Assembly: GCF_010093595.1 (NCBI RefSeq)
Contig: NW_022985465.1
Location: 348,887 to 412,886, forward strand
Reading direction: 5' to 3'
Source: Mytilinidion resinicola
Taxonomy: Eukaryota > Ascomycota > Dothideomycetes > Mytilinidiales > Mytilinidiaceae
Length of the DNA: 64,000 bases
In this document: positions 1 to 11,434 of the stretch, piece by piece
Layout: the number at the start of each line of letters is the position of its first letter
Position numbering within the stretch: the first letter of the stretch is position 1
Program-made: the position numbers and the translations under genes
Notes under the pieces: model-generated
Databases searched by the model: none
What the model saw: only the letters and a program-made list of their open reading frames with translations
Told to the model about the DNA's origin: nothing

Positions 1-449
1 ATTGCCCCTTGTTGTCCACTAACCAAACCGCCACTGTCCTTGCTCTTACTTCCCTGGTCCTCCTGGTTCCGGTATTATCGGGTTGCAGACACAAGGGCTT
101 CCAACGTGGCCGGTACAGAGGTGTCCTATCATCCTATTAGAATAAAGACCTATCGCTTTGCCAGCAGATGCAGGCACTGGGTGTGGCCCTAGGTTAGTAT
201 CCTAGGTAATAGGATGTCGGATGGTTATGGACGACAACCCTCTGTTTGTCTTCCTGTTGTCTGTGGGTATCGAGTTTAGTAGTGGCAAGCCGCCAAGACC
301 CGTGAAAACTCTGCCATTCTGGCGGCGTTGAGGACGACGTTTCCAAAGACGACCTCTAGCCACGACGCAACGCCGCTGCACCAGTAATGAACGTGATTCT
401 CACTCTCGTACGGGCCTTGCGGTTCGAACGAGACGGAAAGGAACGCCCG

Positions 450-1020
450 TACGACAATACGGGTCGAATCACGATTTTGGTGTTCCTTTAACCGCCGAGT
501 ATATTGTGCGTGCCTTCCGGAAGCTTGCGCCCCAGGTCGACGCCGTGAGCCTCGTAAGGGCCCCCATCTGGGCCGTGGCTTTGTTCTTCGTGGTGTTGAT
601 GTGCGGGCCCTATTTAAGTTTGGAATCCACCTGGACCCCTAGTATTCTTAGGTCTGTTATAGGGCCTTCGGTAAAGCCCTGTATATTAACTGTAGCTTTT
701 ACGTTAACAGACTTGCGGGCTCTTGTGAAGTGTATTAGGTGGTATTTATCTGGCGCAAAGACTGCTCTATGCTTTCTTGCCCACTCCATGCACCGGTCGT
801 GCGCCCGTTCGATGGCCCTGCAGTTCTCTTCTGTGCTTTTGCTGTACGTAAGGATGTTTGTGTCGTCGACGAACCCGTAGGCCGTTGTATTGCCGCGCTG
901 TAGCATTAGTAGGAGCGTGCTGGCGAAGAAGAGGAAGAGTATTAGTAATAGGGAGGAGCCCTGCGGTATTCCTGTGGTGACTGCAATAGGTTCCGCTATA
1001 AAGTTTCCGATGGCGAGTAT
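450..1020 (-). pseudogene. LINE (Tad-like non-LTR) reverse transcriptase fragment
   Basis: On the minus strand an open stretch from about 1020 reads TGIPQGSS and then, some 25 residues on, YGFVDDTNIL. These are the conserved reverse-transcriptase blocks of Tad/I-clade LINEs (the GIPQGSP block and the F/YxDD catalytic box). It continues through APDKYHLIHF and LRILGVQVDSKLK. There a TAG (610-612) replaces the Trp expected in the family motif LKWGPHI, and the frame carries on (GPHINTTKNKATAQMGALTRL) to about 500. Beyond that, similarity is only visible with frame changes. The TGG-to-TAG change is of RIP type. The N-terminal endonuclease and the rest of the element are not in this window or are unrecognisable. 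Family assignment is from motif recognition; confidence is good for RT and moderate for the Tad clade. Confidence 0.8.
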
Positions 1021-3250
1021 TTAGGGGTATAATATAAGTTTAAAAATATAGATTTAGAAAATAGAAGTATAAATAGAAGTAGAAAAGTATAAAAGTATAA
1101 AAGTAGATAGATAGATAGATAGATAAATAGCCTATTAAGCTTTATTATAAAAAAGGAATATTATATTTCTCCGCATATAATACTATATATAAGGCCGTAC
1201 GTAAGCTTATATATAAGCTTATATATAAGGTTATATAAAAGACGCCGTATATATAGCTATATATATAGTATTACACGCCCGCAACAGGGCAACCCCCTAA
1301 TTTCCTATTGTCCTTCAATTCAATACCTCGGCTTTTGAGAAAAAAGGGCACGCGCGTACGGTAAGGGCACGCGCGCCCTAACGCGGACCCCGGACCTTAC
1401 TAACCATCTGGACACCGTACAACCCTGGAACCTAGGGCCTACGGACACCGGATCGATCCTGGAGAATGCATAAAGATGGCTTACTCCGTGGCAATGCTCA
1501 CAGAGCTGCCACGCGTCCCCCACAGCCGCGCAGAAACAAAAGGAACGCAAGGCGTTATACACTGTAGAAAACAAGGTTTTCACCCGACCGCTATAGAGCG
1601 AACGGTTTCCCCTTGTAAATAAAACCTAGATAGCACTGCCGCATAAACCCTAACGGGAGCTAAATCGGCCTAATAGAACCTAATAATAATAATAATATAT
1701 AGTATTATATATAATATTACTCGCGGTATATATATAGCATTACTTATAGTATTATATATAACTATACGCGCAGTACCTATATATTTAGGAGGATGCCGAA
1801 ACTATTAAAATATCGCCTAATATATTAGAACAAGAATAAGCGATATATTTTTTTATTCTATTATTTATATATATATATAGATATAAATCTATTTATAGAT
1901 TATTTATTCCTTTATTCTAATAAAAAACCCTTTATTATTCTTTATTTTAAAAAAGAACCTTTTATTATTCTTTATTCTAATAAAGAACTTTTTATCCTAA
2001 TAAAGAACTCTTTATATATAAAAAGGCTTTATTTTAATAAAGAAACGTTAACTCTTTATTATAATAAAGACTATATTCTAATAAAAAACAACTAAGGTAT
2101 ATTAAGACCGCTGCCTTGCTCCGTAAAACTAAATAATCTTAACTAGTTTATATACTAATTAGTAATATAATAGCTATTTAAACTTTTACTATTTTACCAC
2201 GTGCTTTATATACCTTTATATAATAGAGGCTTCGTTCTATTAAGCCTAGGTTGCCTGTATTACGCCTGTATTACGGCCTGTATTACTGCTTACGCTCGCT
2301 TGTTTACTTCTAAAAGTAGCACGAGCGGAAGCTCCGAAGAGTCGGCCTAGTCGCTCTAGCTAATTAGAAGGTAATAAAGCGACAGGGTATACGTGGAGTA
2401 AAAAAAGGGTGTACTAATATCCCTCCCCTTATTATACTATATATTAGTAATATTAAATAGATTAACTTTTAGAGAAAGTATTTATATAAAGAGCTTCTCT
2501 AGCTAATATAGCCTATAAAAACCTAGTAAAGTAATATATAAAAAGGGTAGTATATACTCTATAGAATAGCTAAGCTATTATCTACTATAGCTTTTATTAG
2601 CTTTCTATATAAAGCTTTGCCTTAGTAGTTTATATTTATACTTTTTTAATAATTTATAAATTATAGCTATATAATATACTTTTTACTTTAGTACTATTCT
2701 ATATATAAATCGCTTATAGCTTCTATATTTTTATTTTTATTCTTATTTTCTATTTTTTAAAATGCTTAATAGTATATATACTACTATACTAAACCTTATT
2801 TTAAAAGAAGATATATTAGCTGCTCTATAAATTAAGGTATTATATCTATTCCTTTCTATTCTATTTAATAGCTAGTTTTTTAAGTAATATAATATAGGAC
2901 TTTTACTATAGTTACCTATAGTTCTATATTTAGAATTTATATTATAGTATTTACTTACTATAACTTTTAGGTTATATCTACCTATACTGGCGGTTTTAGC
3001 TTAATAAGCTAGCTAATAGAAATCTTCTTTAGTCTAGTTATATTATAGACGCCGTTGCTAATACCACTTTAAACCGCAACGGTATTATCGTTTAAATCTA
3101 ATTTATATTCCTGGCCCAGCGCTCTTATTACTGGCCCGTTTATAAGAAGGTATAGTGGATTCAGCATCGTCTTTTAAGATAGCATTAAATAATAGATAAT
3201 GTTACTATATAATTGCTTGATAGCTAGGACCCTGGCAAAGCAGTCCCGAT
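1021..3250. repeat. A+T-rich, RIP-like block
   Basis: Most of this stretch is made of TA, TTA and ATA runs with almost no coding potential. It contains a (TAGA)n microsatellite at 1104-1125 and, around 1910-2090, repeated variants of a TTTATTCTAATAAAGAAC-like motif. A less A+T-rich island lies at about 1290-1680 (with GGGCACGCGCG repeats at 1346-1378). The part from about 1690 to 2428 is a degraded copy of the GGGGA inverted-repeat family described separately. I see no gene. The composition contrast with the flanks, next to a RIP-mutated LINE, suggests RIP-mutated transposon sequence. Confidence 0.75.
1690..2428 (-). mobile_element. RIP-degraded copy of the GGGGA inverted-repeat element
   Basis: The right end (about 2325-2428) reads GCGGAAGCTCCGAAGAGTCGGCC, then an AATTAGAAGGTAATAAAGCG stretch, GGTGTACTAATATCCCTCCCC. 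It aligns with the ends of the copies at 54976-55576 and 52813-53746. Reading the minus strand at about 1720-1810 gives a TTTTAATAGTTTCGGCATCCTCCTA block followed by TACTGCGCGTATAG. This matches 55200-55250 (TTTTGATAGTTTTGGCATCC..., CACTGCGCGTATAG) with differences mainly of C-to-T/G-to-A type. The left boundary is not clear. Confidence 0.6.
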
Positions 3251-3422
3251 AGACTAATGGTAGTTTCATTTTCCATCTAAGCGAGTGTCCTTCCGTAGCC
3301 CCTCCTTGTATCGACACTATCTTTCCATCATGGGATGGGCCTAAATGTCTTCAGATGTGGGTTTGATCTTAATATCCATCGTAAGTTTAGAGAATAGAGA
3401 GAGTCGACCGGGTTATTACCAT

Positions 3423-3500
3423 TTATTTCCCGCAAGAGCAGGCACCAGCAGCACAGCCGCAATCGGCACAAGTGCATCCCTCTGTTCCGCAGCCTGGCAT
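3423..3500 (-). CDS. Metallothionein, 25 aa
   Basis: A 26-codon ORF starts at ATG (3498-3500) and ends at TAA (3423-3425). It encodes 25 residues with seven cysteines spaced C-x4-C-x-C-x2-C-x-C-x4-C-x-C, Gly/Ala/Ser between them, no aromatic residue, and a C-terminal Gly-Lys. This size, seven-Cys content and the C-terminal CG(S)K-like ending are typical of small fungal copper metallothioneins such as Neurospora CuMT (26 aa, 7 Cys). Such proteins chelate Cu(I) in the cytosol. The leader just upstream (ACCAACCCAACATCATCCATC) looks like a normal fungal 5' UTR, and an A+T-rich GATATACAA sequence lies about 130 nt upstream of the ATG. Metal specificity is inferred from the family only. It is too short for standard gene callers. 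It stands alone between the RIP block and the STB3-like gene. Confidence 0.8.
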   Translation of the reverse strand: MPGCGTEGCTCADCGCAAGACSCGK

Positions 3501-4384
3501 GATGGATGATGTTGGGTTGGTGAGAGAGGAGTAGATTATCTGAACAGGTTGTGGTTGAAGTTTGTCAAAGTTGGTGTTTCGTTGAAGAGATGACAGGTGG
3601 AGATGGAAGGGCGGAGTCGCATGATATTGTATATCTGGCCCTCTATTTAGTTCATTTTCCTGGGTACGCTATCGGTAGGAACGCAAAGGGATTTGCAATG
3701 TGACCAATACTCCGGCTATCGGCACCAATGATACTACGGGCCTCACGCCTGATCAACGACTGTTTAGGATCTTTTGAGCAAATTTCGTGGGGCAGACGCG
3801 GAAGAGCCGTCTATGGTTAGTCGTTGATACGAGCATGTCGCCGGAACACCACTTCTAAACCTAGGGCGATATGGTTATCATACTATTGCATGCGACTAGC
3901 AGATTGTACTTTGTATCCGGGGAAGCTTTGTGAGCAGCATTACGATCCCAGTTCAACATGTGGAGCTGAGATCTTAGAAGTTGTTTATCTACGTAAGTAC
4001 ATGAAGTGAGGAGACACCTAAGACCCGATTGTGTGGTCTCGAGGTTCATACTGGATAGATGTTTATCTAGCTAGTGTGCCCAGCGCATGCAGTGTATGAG
4101 GCCTGGGAGACACTGGCAATTACGGGCAATGGAAAATGCAATATGTCCGCCTAGACGGCCCTAAAATGTGGAATTGAGGGGTAAAATCCACCAGTCGAGA
4201 AAGCCCCGAAGTCAGCGCTTGACGTTCGGTAGCTGGGATCCCTTTTCCAATCGACCCTTTCCAACCCAGCTGGAAAGCTCAGCATAAAGAATGAATGATG
4301 CTCAGTGTCCATAGCAGGAAACTTGATTCGCGAACGAAGTCAAAAACGGACGTCCATCCGCATAAGAAGCGGAGGGAGATGTTG
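3501..4384. other. Intergenic, metallothionein promoter side
   Basis: No convincing gene. The only ORFs (about 60-70 codons near 3824-4049 and 4279-4504) lack recognisable domains. The first 150 bp should hold the metallothionein promoter; I see no unambiguous copper-response element. Confidence 0.5.
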
Positions 4385-5698
4385 TTACATGGAGCCCATG
4401 CGAAGCAATGCCTCGATCGCCTCCCTTTCTTGAGTGTTTTGGTCGTACGAGTCCGATGGGACTGTAGCAGAAGAAACCCCCTTGCCAACACGGGTTCCCG
4501 ATAAAAGAGAAGAAAATCTAAGATCTGGGGTAGCTTGCCTCCCAGGGCGGGAATGCTGATGGTGTTTCTGTAGTTGCAAAGAAGAGAACCTCGAGCGCTG
4601 GGTCGCAGATTTCGAGCCAGACGTGGATCCTATGTGCTTCAAGCGCGTTGGCGCTGAGCGTACCACAGCACTGACGCTGCGAGGGGCGTCTCTACGCCCG
4701 AAACAGTCGATGCCCTGTCTGAGGGCATCAGGACCAATGGCAGCCCAGTCTTCTTGGTCCGTAACATCATCCAGGTCGTCTTCCAGGCCTGGGATGTCTT
4801 CCGCCATTTCAGACGATTCGGATTCAGAGTCATGGTCAGATCCATCCAGAGACATCTTGTCTGCCTCGTGCTCTGCCATACTCATGTCTTCCATCTCTTC
4901 ATCGCGGGAGCTTAGCACAGATTCTCCTGCCCAGCTGCCGGAGTAGATGTTGCGCGTATTTCGGCGGCCTTGTGGTATTTGGAGGCCACCTGCACTAGAC
5001 AGAGTGTACGACTCGGGCACACTCGCTGGGGGAGAGACTCCGGTGCGCACCAAGCTATGCGCGGCGATGGGGACCGAGCCTTGTTGTGATGTCCTGCCTT
5101 CTCGGGGAGGGTGTCCTTTGAGACGTGCATCCCATCGGCCCCATCCTACCTTCTCGAACTCAACCTCTCCTTTGGTGCCGCCGCCGCCACGGCTCTCCAA
5201 AGCTCCAACAACGAGCCGTCGAGCTTTCGCAGGTGGTATCCTGGAGAACCCGGGAACAGACTGGGCTAAATGGTTCAGTACATGGCGGATCGCCATGGGT
5301 CCATGAGCTAGAAGTATGTCCGGAAGATGGTGCCTCGCAAGCATCACAGGCGTTATGGCGCCTGCTGCTTCGAGGCCAGAGAGAGCAGCGCGGGACAGCG
5401 CTGTTGGGTGGCCCTGCGCTGCGGCATGTTCCACGGCGTCCAGGAGGTCGACGTCGGAATCTGCCTGATTGGCAGGGGCGCGCGTCGAGCCATGAGGATG
5501 TTCCGAAAGAGCCTTGTGCGGCGGCAAAGTAGGAGATATAGAGTTCGGGGGCGTCAGGAGCATGGTAGGGTGCTGCTGGGAGAGGTCGGGGGCGTGGAGG
5601 AGCCCGCCATCGCGAGCCTTGGGGATATCCACAGAGGCAGTATGGCCGGCAAAGGCCACGGCGATGTTGGAGATGGGTCTGTCTGCGCGGGCGGCCAT
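4385..5698 (-). CDS. STB3-like Sin3-binding / RRPE-binding regulator
   Basis: Homologue of yeast Stb3, which binds the ribosomal-RNA-processing element and recruits the Sin3-Rpd3 histone deacetylase to ribosome-biogenesis genes. The Stb3 domain is clear at about residues 110-190: ITPVMLARHHLPDILLAHGP, VPGFSRIPPAKARRLVVGAL and VEFEKVGWGRWDA. After it come a low-complexity region, an acidic Ser/Asp/Glu stretch (ADKMSLDGSDHDSESESSEM) and a short conserved-looking C-terminus (EREAIEALLRMGSM). I choose the ATG at 5696-5698 (MAARAD) rather than the open frame that extends upstream to 6100. The extension is Pro/Ser/Arg-rich low complexity, and a GTAAGT donor at about 5796-5791 suggests a 5'-UTR intron there. 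With this start the protein is 437 aa. Product confidence is high; the start is inferred. Confidence 0.85.
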   Translation of the reverse strand: MAARADRPISNIAVAFAGHTASVDIPKARDGGLLHAPDLSQQHPTMLLTPPNSISPTLPPHKALSEHPHGSTRAPANQADSDVDLLDAVEHAAAQGHPTALSRAALSGLEAAGAITPVMLARHHLPDILLAHGPMAIRHVLNHLAQSVPGFSRIPPAKARRLVVGALESRGGGGTKGEVEFEKVGWGRWDARLKGHPPREGRTSQQGSVPIAAHSLVRTGVSPPASVPESYTLSSAGGLQIPQGRRNTRNIYSGSWAGESVLSSRDEEMEDMSMAEHEADKMSLDGSDHDSESESSEMAEDIPGLEDDLDDVTDQEDWAAIGPDALRQGIDCFGRRDAPRSVSAVVRSAPTRLKHIGSTSGSKSATQRSRFSSLQLQKHHQHSRPGRQATPDLRFSSLLSGTRVGKGVSSATVPSDSYDQNTQEREAIEALLRMGSM

Positions 5699-6576
5699 AT
5701 CGACGGGGAAGGCGAAGGGAGGCGTGGTGGTCTGGTCCGATGAGTCAAGGCTCTCGCGCAAACGCTGCAGACGGCGTGTAGGGGCGGAACACTTACTGGA
5801 CGGGAATATAGCTGTCGTAGAGGCAGGCGAGAGCAAACACACAGGTAGAGGCACAGAAAGCAAGCTGCTGTGAAGGAGCTGGCGGAACGAGGTGCAACTC
5901 GGGAACCGTGATGGACCGGGTTGGCGGAGGCGTGACGACGGCGCGGGAGCAGAGGGCGAGCGGCGAGCAGGCGACTGGCGGTGCGGCAGAGCGGCAGAGC
6001 GGCGGTGCGATGGAGCGTTGGATCGGATGCGATGCGTGGTGCAGAGCGTGGATGGTGAATGGTGGTGTTGCTGTGTTGACAGTCGACAGTCGACAGTCAC
6101 AGGAGCTCGACAGCTGGTACTCGCGACGGCTGCGCTAATTGGCGCACCCGAGCTGGGCCCGATAAAGAAGGGGCCAAGGGGCGCAGCTGACCCGGCGCCA
6201 CCAGTTGTTCCAAGGTTGCTTTCGGCATTCTACACGTCCCACTCCCTCCATCATGGTGATGGCGACCGTCGTCACATCGAGGTCGGCCCGTCTGTCAGCT
6301 TCGTATCCATGGGTCTCGCAGTACGCTCGATTATTCGAGCTGTTCGCCCAGGTCGACGCAGACTGCTCCTATCGCCCGAGCTGCTCTACTGTCTCTGCCT
6401 GTTGCTGCTCCGGCCTGTTCCGCCACCGCGACGACGGCTCTCCTATCAGCCCTCCACGCGGCTTGCGAGCAGCAAGAAACACCCGGAATCCATCACGATA
6501 GCCGAGACTCGCAGCCAGCGCTGCGCCGTCGACCCAGGCCGCACAGTGGGGCACGCGTGATATCTTTGGTGTGCCG

Positions 6577-9035
6577 TCAGACAAAGACAGAGCCCTTGCA
6601 AGGAAAAGCATCGCAACGAAACCCCGCAAAAACACGTGTTGCGCGACTGCAGGACTTCCCCGCAGCTTCATGCAAGGCCCCAGGCCCGCTCATGGCCGTC
6701 TCAGCGCTTCTCAGCCATTCGCCTGTGGTATGTACTTTCTGATGGCCTGAGTGGTTGGTTGTGTCAGTCAACAGGCGCTCCAGCCGTGCTTCATTCACAC
6801 TCACCGTCTTGAGCACGTTCATCTGCTGCGCTGTCCGCATGAAGACCGCTCTGTACAGCTCCAAATTTTGATGCACCACATCGCTGCGAGTCGCCGTGCC
6901 TGCGCATATTGCTCGCATCTGCAGTTCCATCTGCTGACAGTCAGCACACCTCTGCGCCACAGAAATCGCGCAGCTCTATTTACCTCCTTGCGCAGGAACG
7001 GCTTGCTCAGACTCGTGTCAAAGCCCACGTTGTCGTATCCCTCGATCAGTGCCACCCCAAGCGTTGTTGGTATGAATTCTTGAATCCCGCTATTGCCAGC
7101 CGCAGGAGCTGCATTCCCACTGTCCCCCGCCACTCGTCCTCGACCCGTCCCGCTTCTACCTCCTCGTGAACCCGTAGTCAAGCGTACTTCGCCATTGCCA
7201 CCAGCCCGACCGCCGCCTTTTGGTCTTGTCATAACGTAGGCACGCTCCTTGATCTTAGCAATGTGCTCCGCCATTGTGGCATCGGTGCCAATACCGTTTG
7301 CATCCATGAGCGAGATCAGCTCTGGTTCAGTCAAGTATCCTGGCGCTGTGGTCTTTCCATCCGTCATCTGAACCTCTTTCGGAACAAATGTTTCACCAAC
7401 ATCAAATCGTGGTAGTTGCTGGCTGCTTTCCCATTTGTCGTACGGGTACACGTCCAGGTAGTTGCGCTGGATGACAATGAGTCCATGGGCTCGGAAGGCT
7501 TCTCCGCCGTATTCGACCTCTATGTTCGTCGACTCGCCTAAGGCATCTTCTGAACAGCAGGCCAGGAATCGGCGAACGACAAATTCGTAGACTCGTCTTT
7601 CTTCATCGTTTTGGAGCTGATCCCTCACGACAAAGTTGACTGGGTGGATCGGTGGATGCGCTTGATCGTTGTGTCTCCCGCTCCGGGGCTGTCTGAACTG
7701 GCTATTTATAAGACTAGGCTGTTAGCACTGACTTGCATGCTAGTATAGTGCACATACTTCCGAGCAAATGGGCCCCAGTCTGCATCTTGTTGCTGTTTCT
7801 CGACGAGACTCCTCAAGTCCATCCCCTTGTCGAATTGGTCTGTTTCGGTCCGAGGATAGCTTATCCATCCTTTCGTGTACAAATCTTCTGCAACCTTCAC
7901 CAGTGTAAGCAGGAGTGAGATCGGGGTTTCGAGTGGGCGACTACCTTCATTACCCGCTGGCTGTCCATTCGTAGAAATCTACTGCCCATTTTTTGCAGCT
8001 CTACAGTCGTCAACGGCAAGGGCTTCCATTTCGATGTCGGCTTCGTCTGCATGCTCGTCACCCTTGCCATTTTCGCCGCGAGGCATCTTTCGAATATGAT
8101 GGTAACAGCCATCCGATCGAAGAGATGCCCCCGCCTCCAATTAAAGTTGACCTTGATGTCATCCTTCTCATGCATCAGCTTGAGTAGCCAGAAGGTTTCC
8201 GGGACAAAATTCTTCACTCGGAAGTACCGCTCGACTACGAAGCCTAAGGTGGGAAATTGACAAGAACCGTAGCTGATGACTTTGTTCTCTTGACTGATCA
8301 AGGATTGGAGGGCCAAGGTCTGCAGGCGTGTGAACGCAGCCCCTAAGCGGAGGTCCAACTCTATGCGGGCCGCCACGGCGTTTGCTTGCTTTTCATCTAG
8401 CGATATTGGATTTGTTGCCGCATTAATGACATGACTGTGTGCCTTTAGTACGCGACATCAAGATCAATTCCAAGGGCTACAAACGCTCGCTCAATGTTGC
8501 TGAATCGTGCTCTCTTAACGTCTAGTCTGGGATTCACTCTCAGGGCTATGTCCCGGATCTCGGTCCCGATGTGCTCGCCTTCGCGATCGCAGTCGGTCCA
8601 AATGAAAAGGGCTTGGGCGCCTCGAGCTTGCTCTTCAATGTTCCTAGCGATGGCTTTTTTGTCCTGAAGTTGATTAGTAGGGAATTATCGGCGTGCCCGG
8701 CCCACTGACCTCAACGACGGAGTTGATTATCGGAGCGTCGAATAGGTCTAGCGGATCGCAAGAGTTCCATGACGAATATCTTGGGGCAAACTCCTGGTGT
8801 TTGATGTGTCCAACAACACTCGTGAAGACGACGTTACTTGCGCCCCAGCGCGTGAAGTTGTAGTCGAAAACGTAGTTCTTCACGTAAGTTACACCGTTCA
8901 CGTTCCGCTGGAAAACCTGTCAGCCTCAGCGGTCCGCAGCCTGGGATGGTGGCCTACCGCTTGCGCGCGAGCGAGGTGGTTGGCTACGGCCTTTGCAATT
9001 GAAGGTTTCTCCGCAACACACAAAATTTTCCCCAT
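6577..9035 (-). CDS. TOP3: DNA topoisomerase III (type IA)
   Basis: Type IA topoisomerase, which acts with a RecQ helicase and Rmi1 to dissolve recombination intermediates in the nucleus. Eight exons join in frame: 9035-8958, 8907-8710, 8663-8485, 8434-7945, 7894-7758, 7701-6984, 6933-6805 and 6738-6577, giving 696 aa. The N-terminal Toprim part starts MGKILCVAEKPSIAKAVANH and contains the metal site TDCDREGEHIG. The core has FPTLGFVVERYFRVKNF and RGHLFDR, and the active-site Tyr lies in GWISYPRTETD. Further on come QAHPPIHP and MDANGIGTDATMAEHI. A Gly/Arg-rich insert (KGGGRAGGNGEVRL...) precedes FIPTTLGVALIEGYD. The third intron has a GTTTGT donor and a TACTAAA branch site. The last intron (6739-6804, 66 nt) is in frame with no stop, so its removal is a choice. 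The C-terminus beyond residue 640 is weakly conserved. A 263-bp divergent promoter separates it from the next gene. Confidence 0.92.
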
Positions 9036-9297
9036 GGCGCCCACGGCGCTTTCGTTAGGGGAGGGTTTCTCTGGTGTCGATCTGGCTCCCATGTGACGTC
9101 GCGTCAAGACGAAAAGTCGAGCGCGTTGTTTTGACGACGGCGTGTCCACGAAGGCCGGGCGATTTATTCCCTGCGACGAAAAAGGCACAGCGGCCACGGA
9201 ACGAGCCGAACACGCCTGCAGGTGGTGACTTCATCACGACCCAACTTCAACGTCCTTAACCTCCAATTTCACAAACCTCTTCAACTCGCCCCCAGCG
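9036..9297. promoter_or_regulatory. Divergent promoter, TOP3 / DUF1295 gene
   Basis: This 262-bp gap lies between two head-to-head start codons and must hold both promoters. I see no clear TATA box; a pyrimidine-rich leader (CCTCCAATTTCACAAACCTC) precedes the plus-strand ATG. Confidence 0.6.
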
Positions 9298-10435
9298 ATG
9301 ATAGTTCCACCGTCGCTCGTGGCGCTGCCTGCCGTGCAGACCGTCACCGACTGTGCAGACTTCTCCCTTTCCATTGTCCCCTACCTCCCGCAGCTACGAC
9401 AGCTCCCCCAGCTTGTCTGGCAACACATTGCCGACGCCGATGCCCTGAGGGCGCTCTATGTGTCCACGAACCCTGCAATCACGGCGCTTGCGTTTGCCTT
9501 GTTTTTGACGCCTCTGGTCCTTGTCGTCTCTGAGTTCAACCGCAACTATTCCCAGGTCGACAGGCTCTGGAGCTTCCTCCCGGCAATCTACAATGCACAC
9601 TATACTCTCTGGGCGCACATGGCTGGGCTGCACACTGAAAAGCTAGATCATATAATGGCAATTAGCACTCTCTGGAGCGTATGTCACACTTGTCGTTTTT
9701 GAATGAGAATAGCATTACTGAACGCTTCTCTTAGATACGTTTGACGTTCAATTACTGGAGGAAGGGAGGCTACTCAGTAGGATCTGAGGATTACAGATGG
9801 GAAGTCCTAAAGCCGATTCTTGGACCGACGTTGATGTTCATCTTCAACGTTCTGTTTATCTCCCTGGCCCAAAATGTACGATTTACCGTCTACCGTCCGC
9901 ATCGCTTGACTCACAGACCCACCAGCTTCTGCTATTTGCTATAACCACGCCCACTTACATAATACTCTTGACATCCAGAGTTATCGGCAGCGAAATGGGC
10001 ACTGTCGACAACGTCTTCTCCCGACTCATGTTCTTCCTAGTTCTCGTTGAGTTTTTCGCCGATCAACAGCAATGGAACTTTCAACAAGCCAAGAAAAAGT
10101 ACCAAAACACCGCCAAACCTGCTTCGAATTATACTCGCGAAGCCCTGGATCGCGGATTCGTGACGTCTGGGCTATGGGCATATTCAAGACACCCGAATTT
10201 CGCGGCCGAACAGGCCTTTTGGGTCGCCCTGTACCAGTGGGGCTGTTTCCAAACAGAGGTCTTCGCAAACTGGACTTTCGTGGGGGCCATTGGGTATCTC
10301 GTGCTGTTTCAGGCGAGCACATGGTTCACAGAGAGAATAACGGCCAAAAAGTATTCGGACTACAAGATCTATCAGAAGAGTGTTGGAAAATTTCTGCCTG
10401 GCTGGAACTCCAAAAGTGGAAGCCAATTCCCTTAA
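9298..10435 (+). CDS. DUF1295 / steroid-reductase-like membrane protein
   Basis: Integral membrane protein of the DUF1295 family, related to 3-oxo-5-alpha-steroid 4-dehydrogenases and isoprenylcysteine methyltransferases. Three exons (9298-9678, 9735-9875, 9917-10435) give 346 aa. Several hydrophobic helices are visible: NPAITALAFALFLTPLVLVV, PTLMFIFNVLFISLAQN, LLLFAITTPTYIILLTSRV, LMFFLVLVEFFADQQQW and FVGAIGYLVLFQAS. The C-terminal signature RGFVTSGLWAYSRHPNFAAE followed by ITAKKYSDYKIYQKSVGKFLPG is the conserved cofactor-binding end of the family. The second intron is short (41 nt) but has a CTTGACTCACAG 3' end, and the frame is kept on both sides. The substrate is unknown; endoplasmic-reticulum location is inferred. 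Confidence 0.85.
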
Positions 10436-11434
10436 TCGCAGCGAGTGGCTTTGTAGAGTGATAGTCGATTAATAAGGCTGAGAATACCCCTAGCTAGCCA
10501 CATTTACTTAATAACCTGCGAACCGCATACACTATGTTCGCTACAAATACTGCGTCACATTTTAGAAGGAAACCAATAATGCGCACCTATTCTTAGTAGT
10601 TACACACGCCGTTGTTAATAAATGCACAGCCTTTACTATTTTCCTATTTGCTGCTTTAGTGAGCGCGGCTATAGTCACCGTTTACCAACGTCAGGGAAAT
10701 AGTTCCCTGCGGATTTCTAGCGGCTCGCCGCAGTTTGCTGCTAACGGCGCGGTTTACGCCAGCTACTCCATGGCGTATGTTCCTCGCGTCTAACACCAAA
10801 ATTACCAAATGCTGCTCGTAAAGCTGTGCTTGAAATATTACCGAACTTTAAAAAATTATATAGAGCTCAATTTTAATGCAATTAAGGGCGGAATAGGCGT
10901 AAATTAATAGGAGAGACTAGGGCTTCCTTTTCTGCACACCGCTTAATAGCTTAAAAAAGTAAATAAATAATGTTTTATAGTTTTGCAGTGTGCATAATTA
11001 TACATTCAACGTCGGCAGGTCGGATTTGTAGGGGGCCCTGCTAAGCGGCGACGCCGGCTACGCGCTACTGCAAGCCAAACGCCAGCTTTTAAATTCTTGA
11101 CTTACGAATGGATTACGAGGGACGGTGACAGCTGGATCCTATCGTCACCGCCCGGCAGTATTCTTTCGTGCAGGCGCCCTGGAACAAAAAGTGGCAGTCA
11201 CAAATCTGTGAATTTATTCTACAATTAGATTCACTTTAGCAACACACTCCCTCTAGGCTTTTGTGCGCTTGCTTAGCACCATCTAATATCTACGGGTACG
11301 TGATCAGAAATTGCCACTTTACGTTCAAGGGAGACTGGCAAGAAGGACAGAAAGACGAATGTCACTACAGTCGGTTACGATTCACTGATCCACGGAAGCG
11401 TGGCCGCGCCGCCTCCCTACCCTACTTCACTACA
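10436..11434. other. Intergenic with possible repeat relic
   Basis: No gene seen. The centre (about 10600-11170) alternates G+C-rich phrases (AGCGGCTCGCCGCAG, GGCGACGCCGGCTACGC) with A+T-rich stretches, as in an old transposon, but I find no ends or coding motif. The last 200 bp before 11435 should contain the promoter of the splicing-factor gene. Confidence 0.4.

Noticed and set aside
506..880. 124-codon plus-strand ORF
   Set aside because: It is antisense to the LINE reverse-transcriptase frame, starts with GTG and has no domain.
5699..6100. N-terminal extension of the STB3-like protein
   Set aside because: Low-complexity Pro/Ser/Arg translation of a 5' UTR that contains a GTAAGT donor; the conserved protein starts at 5698.
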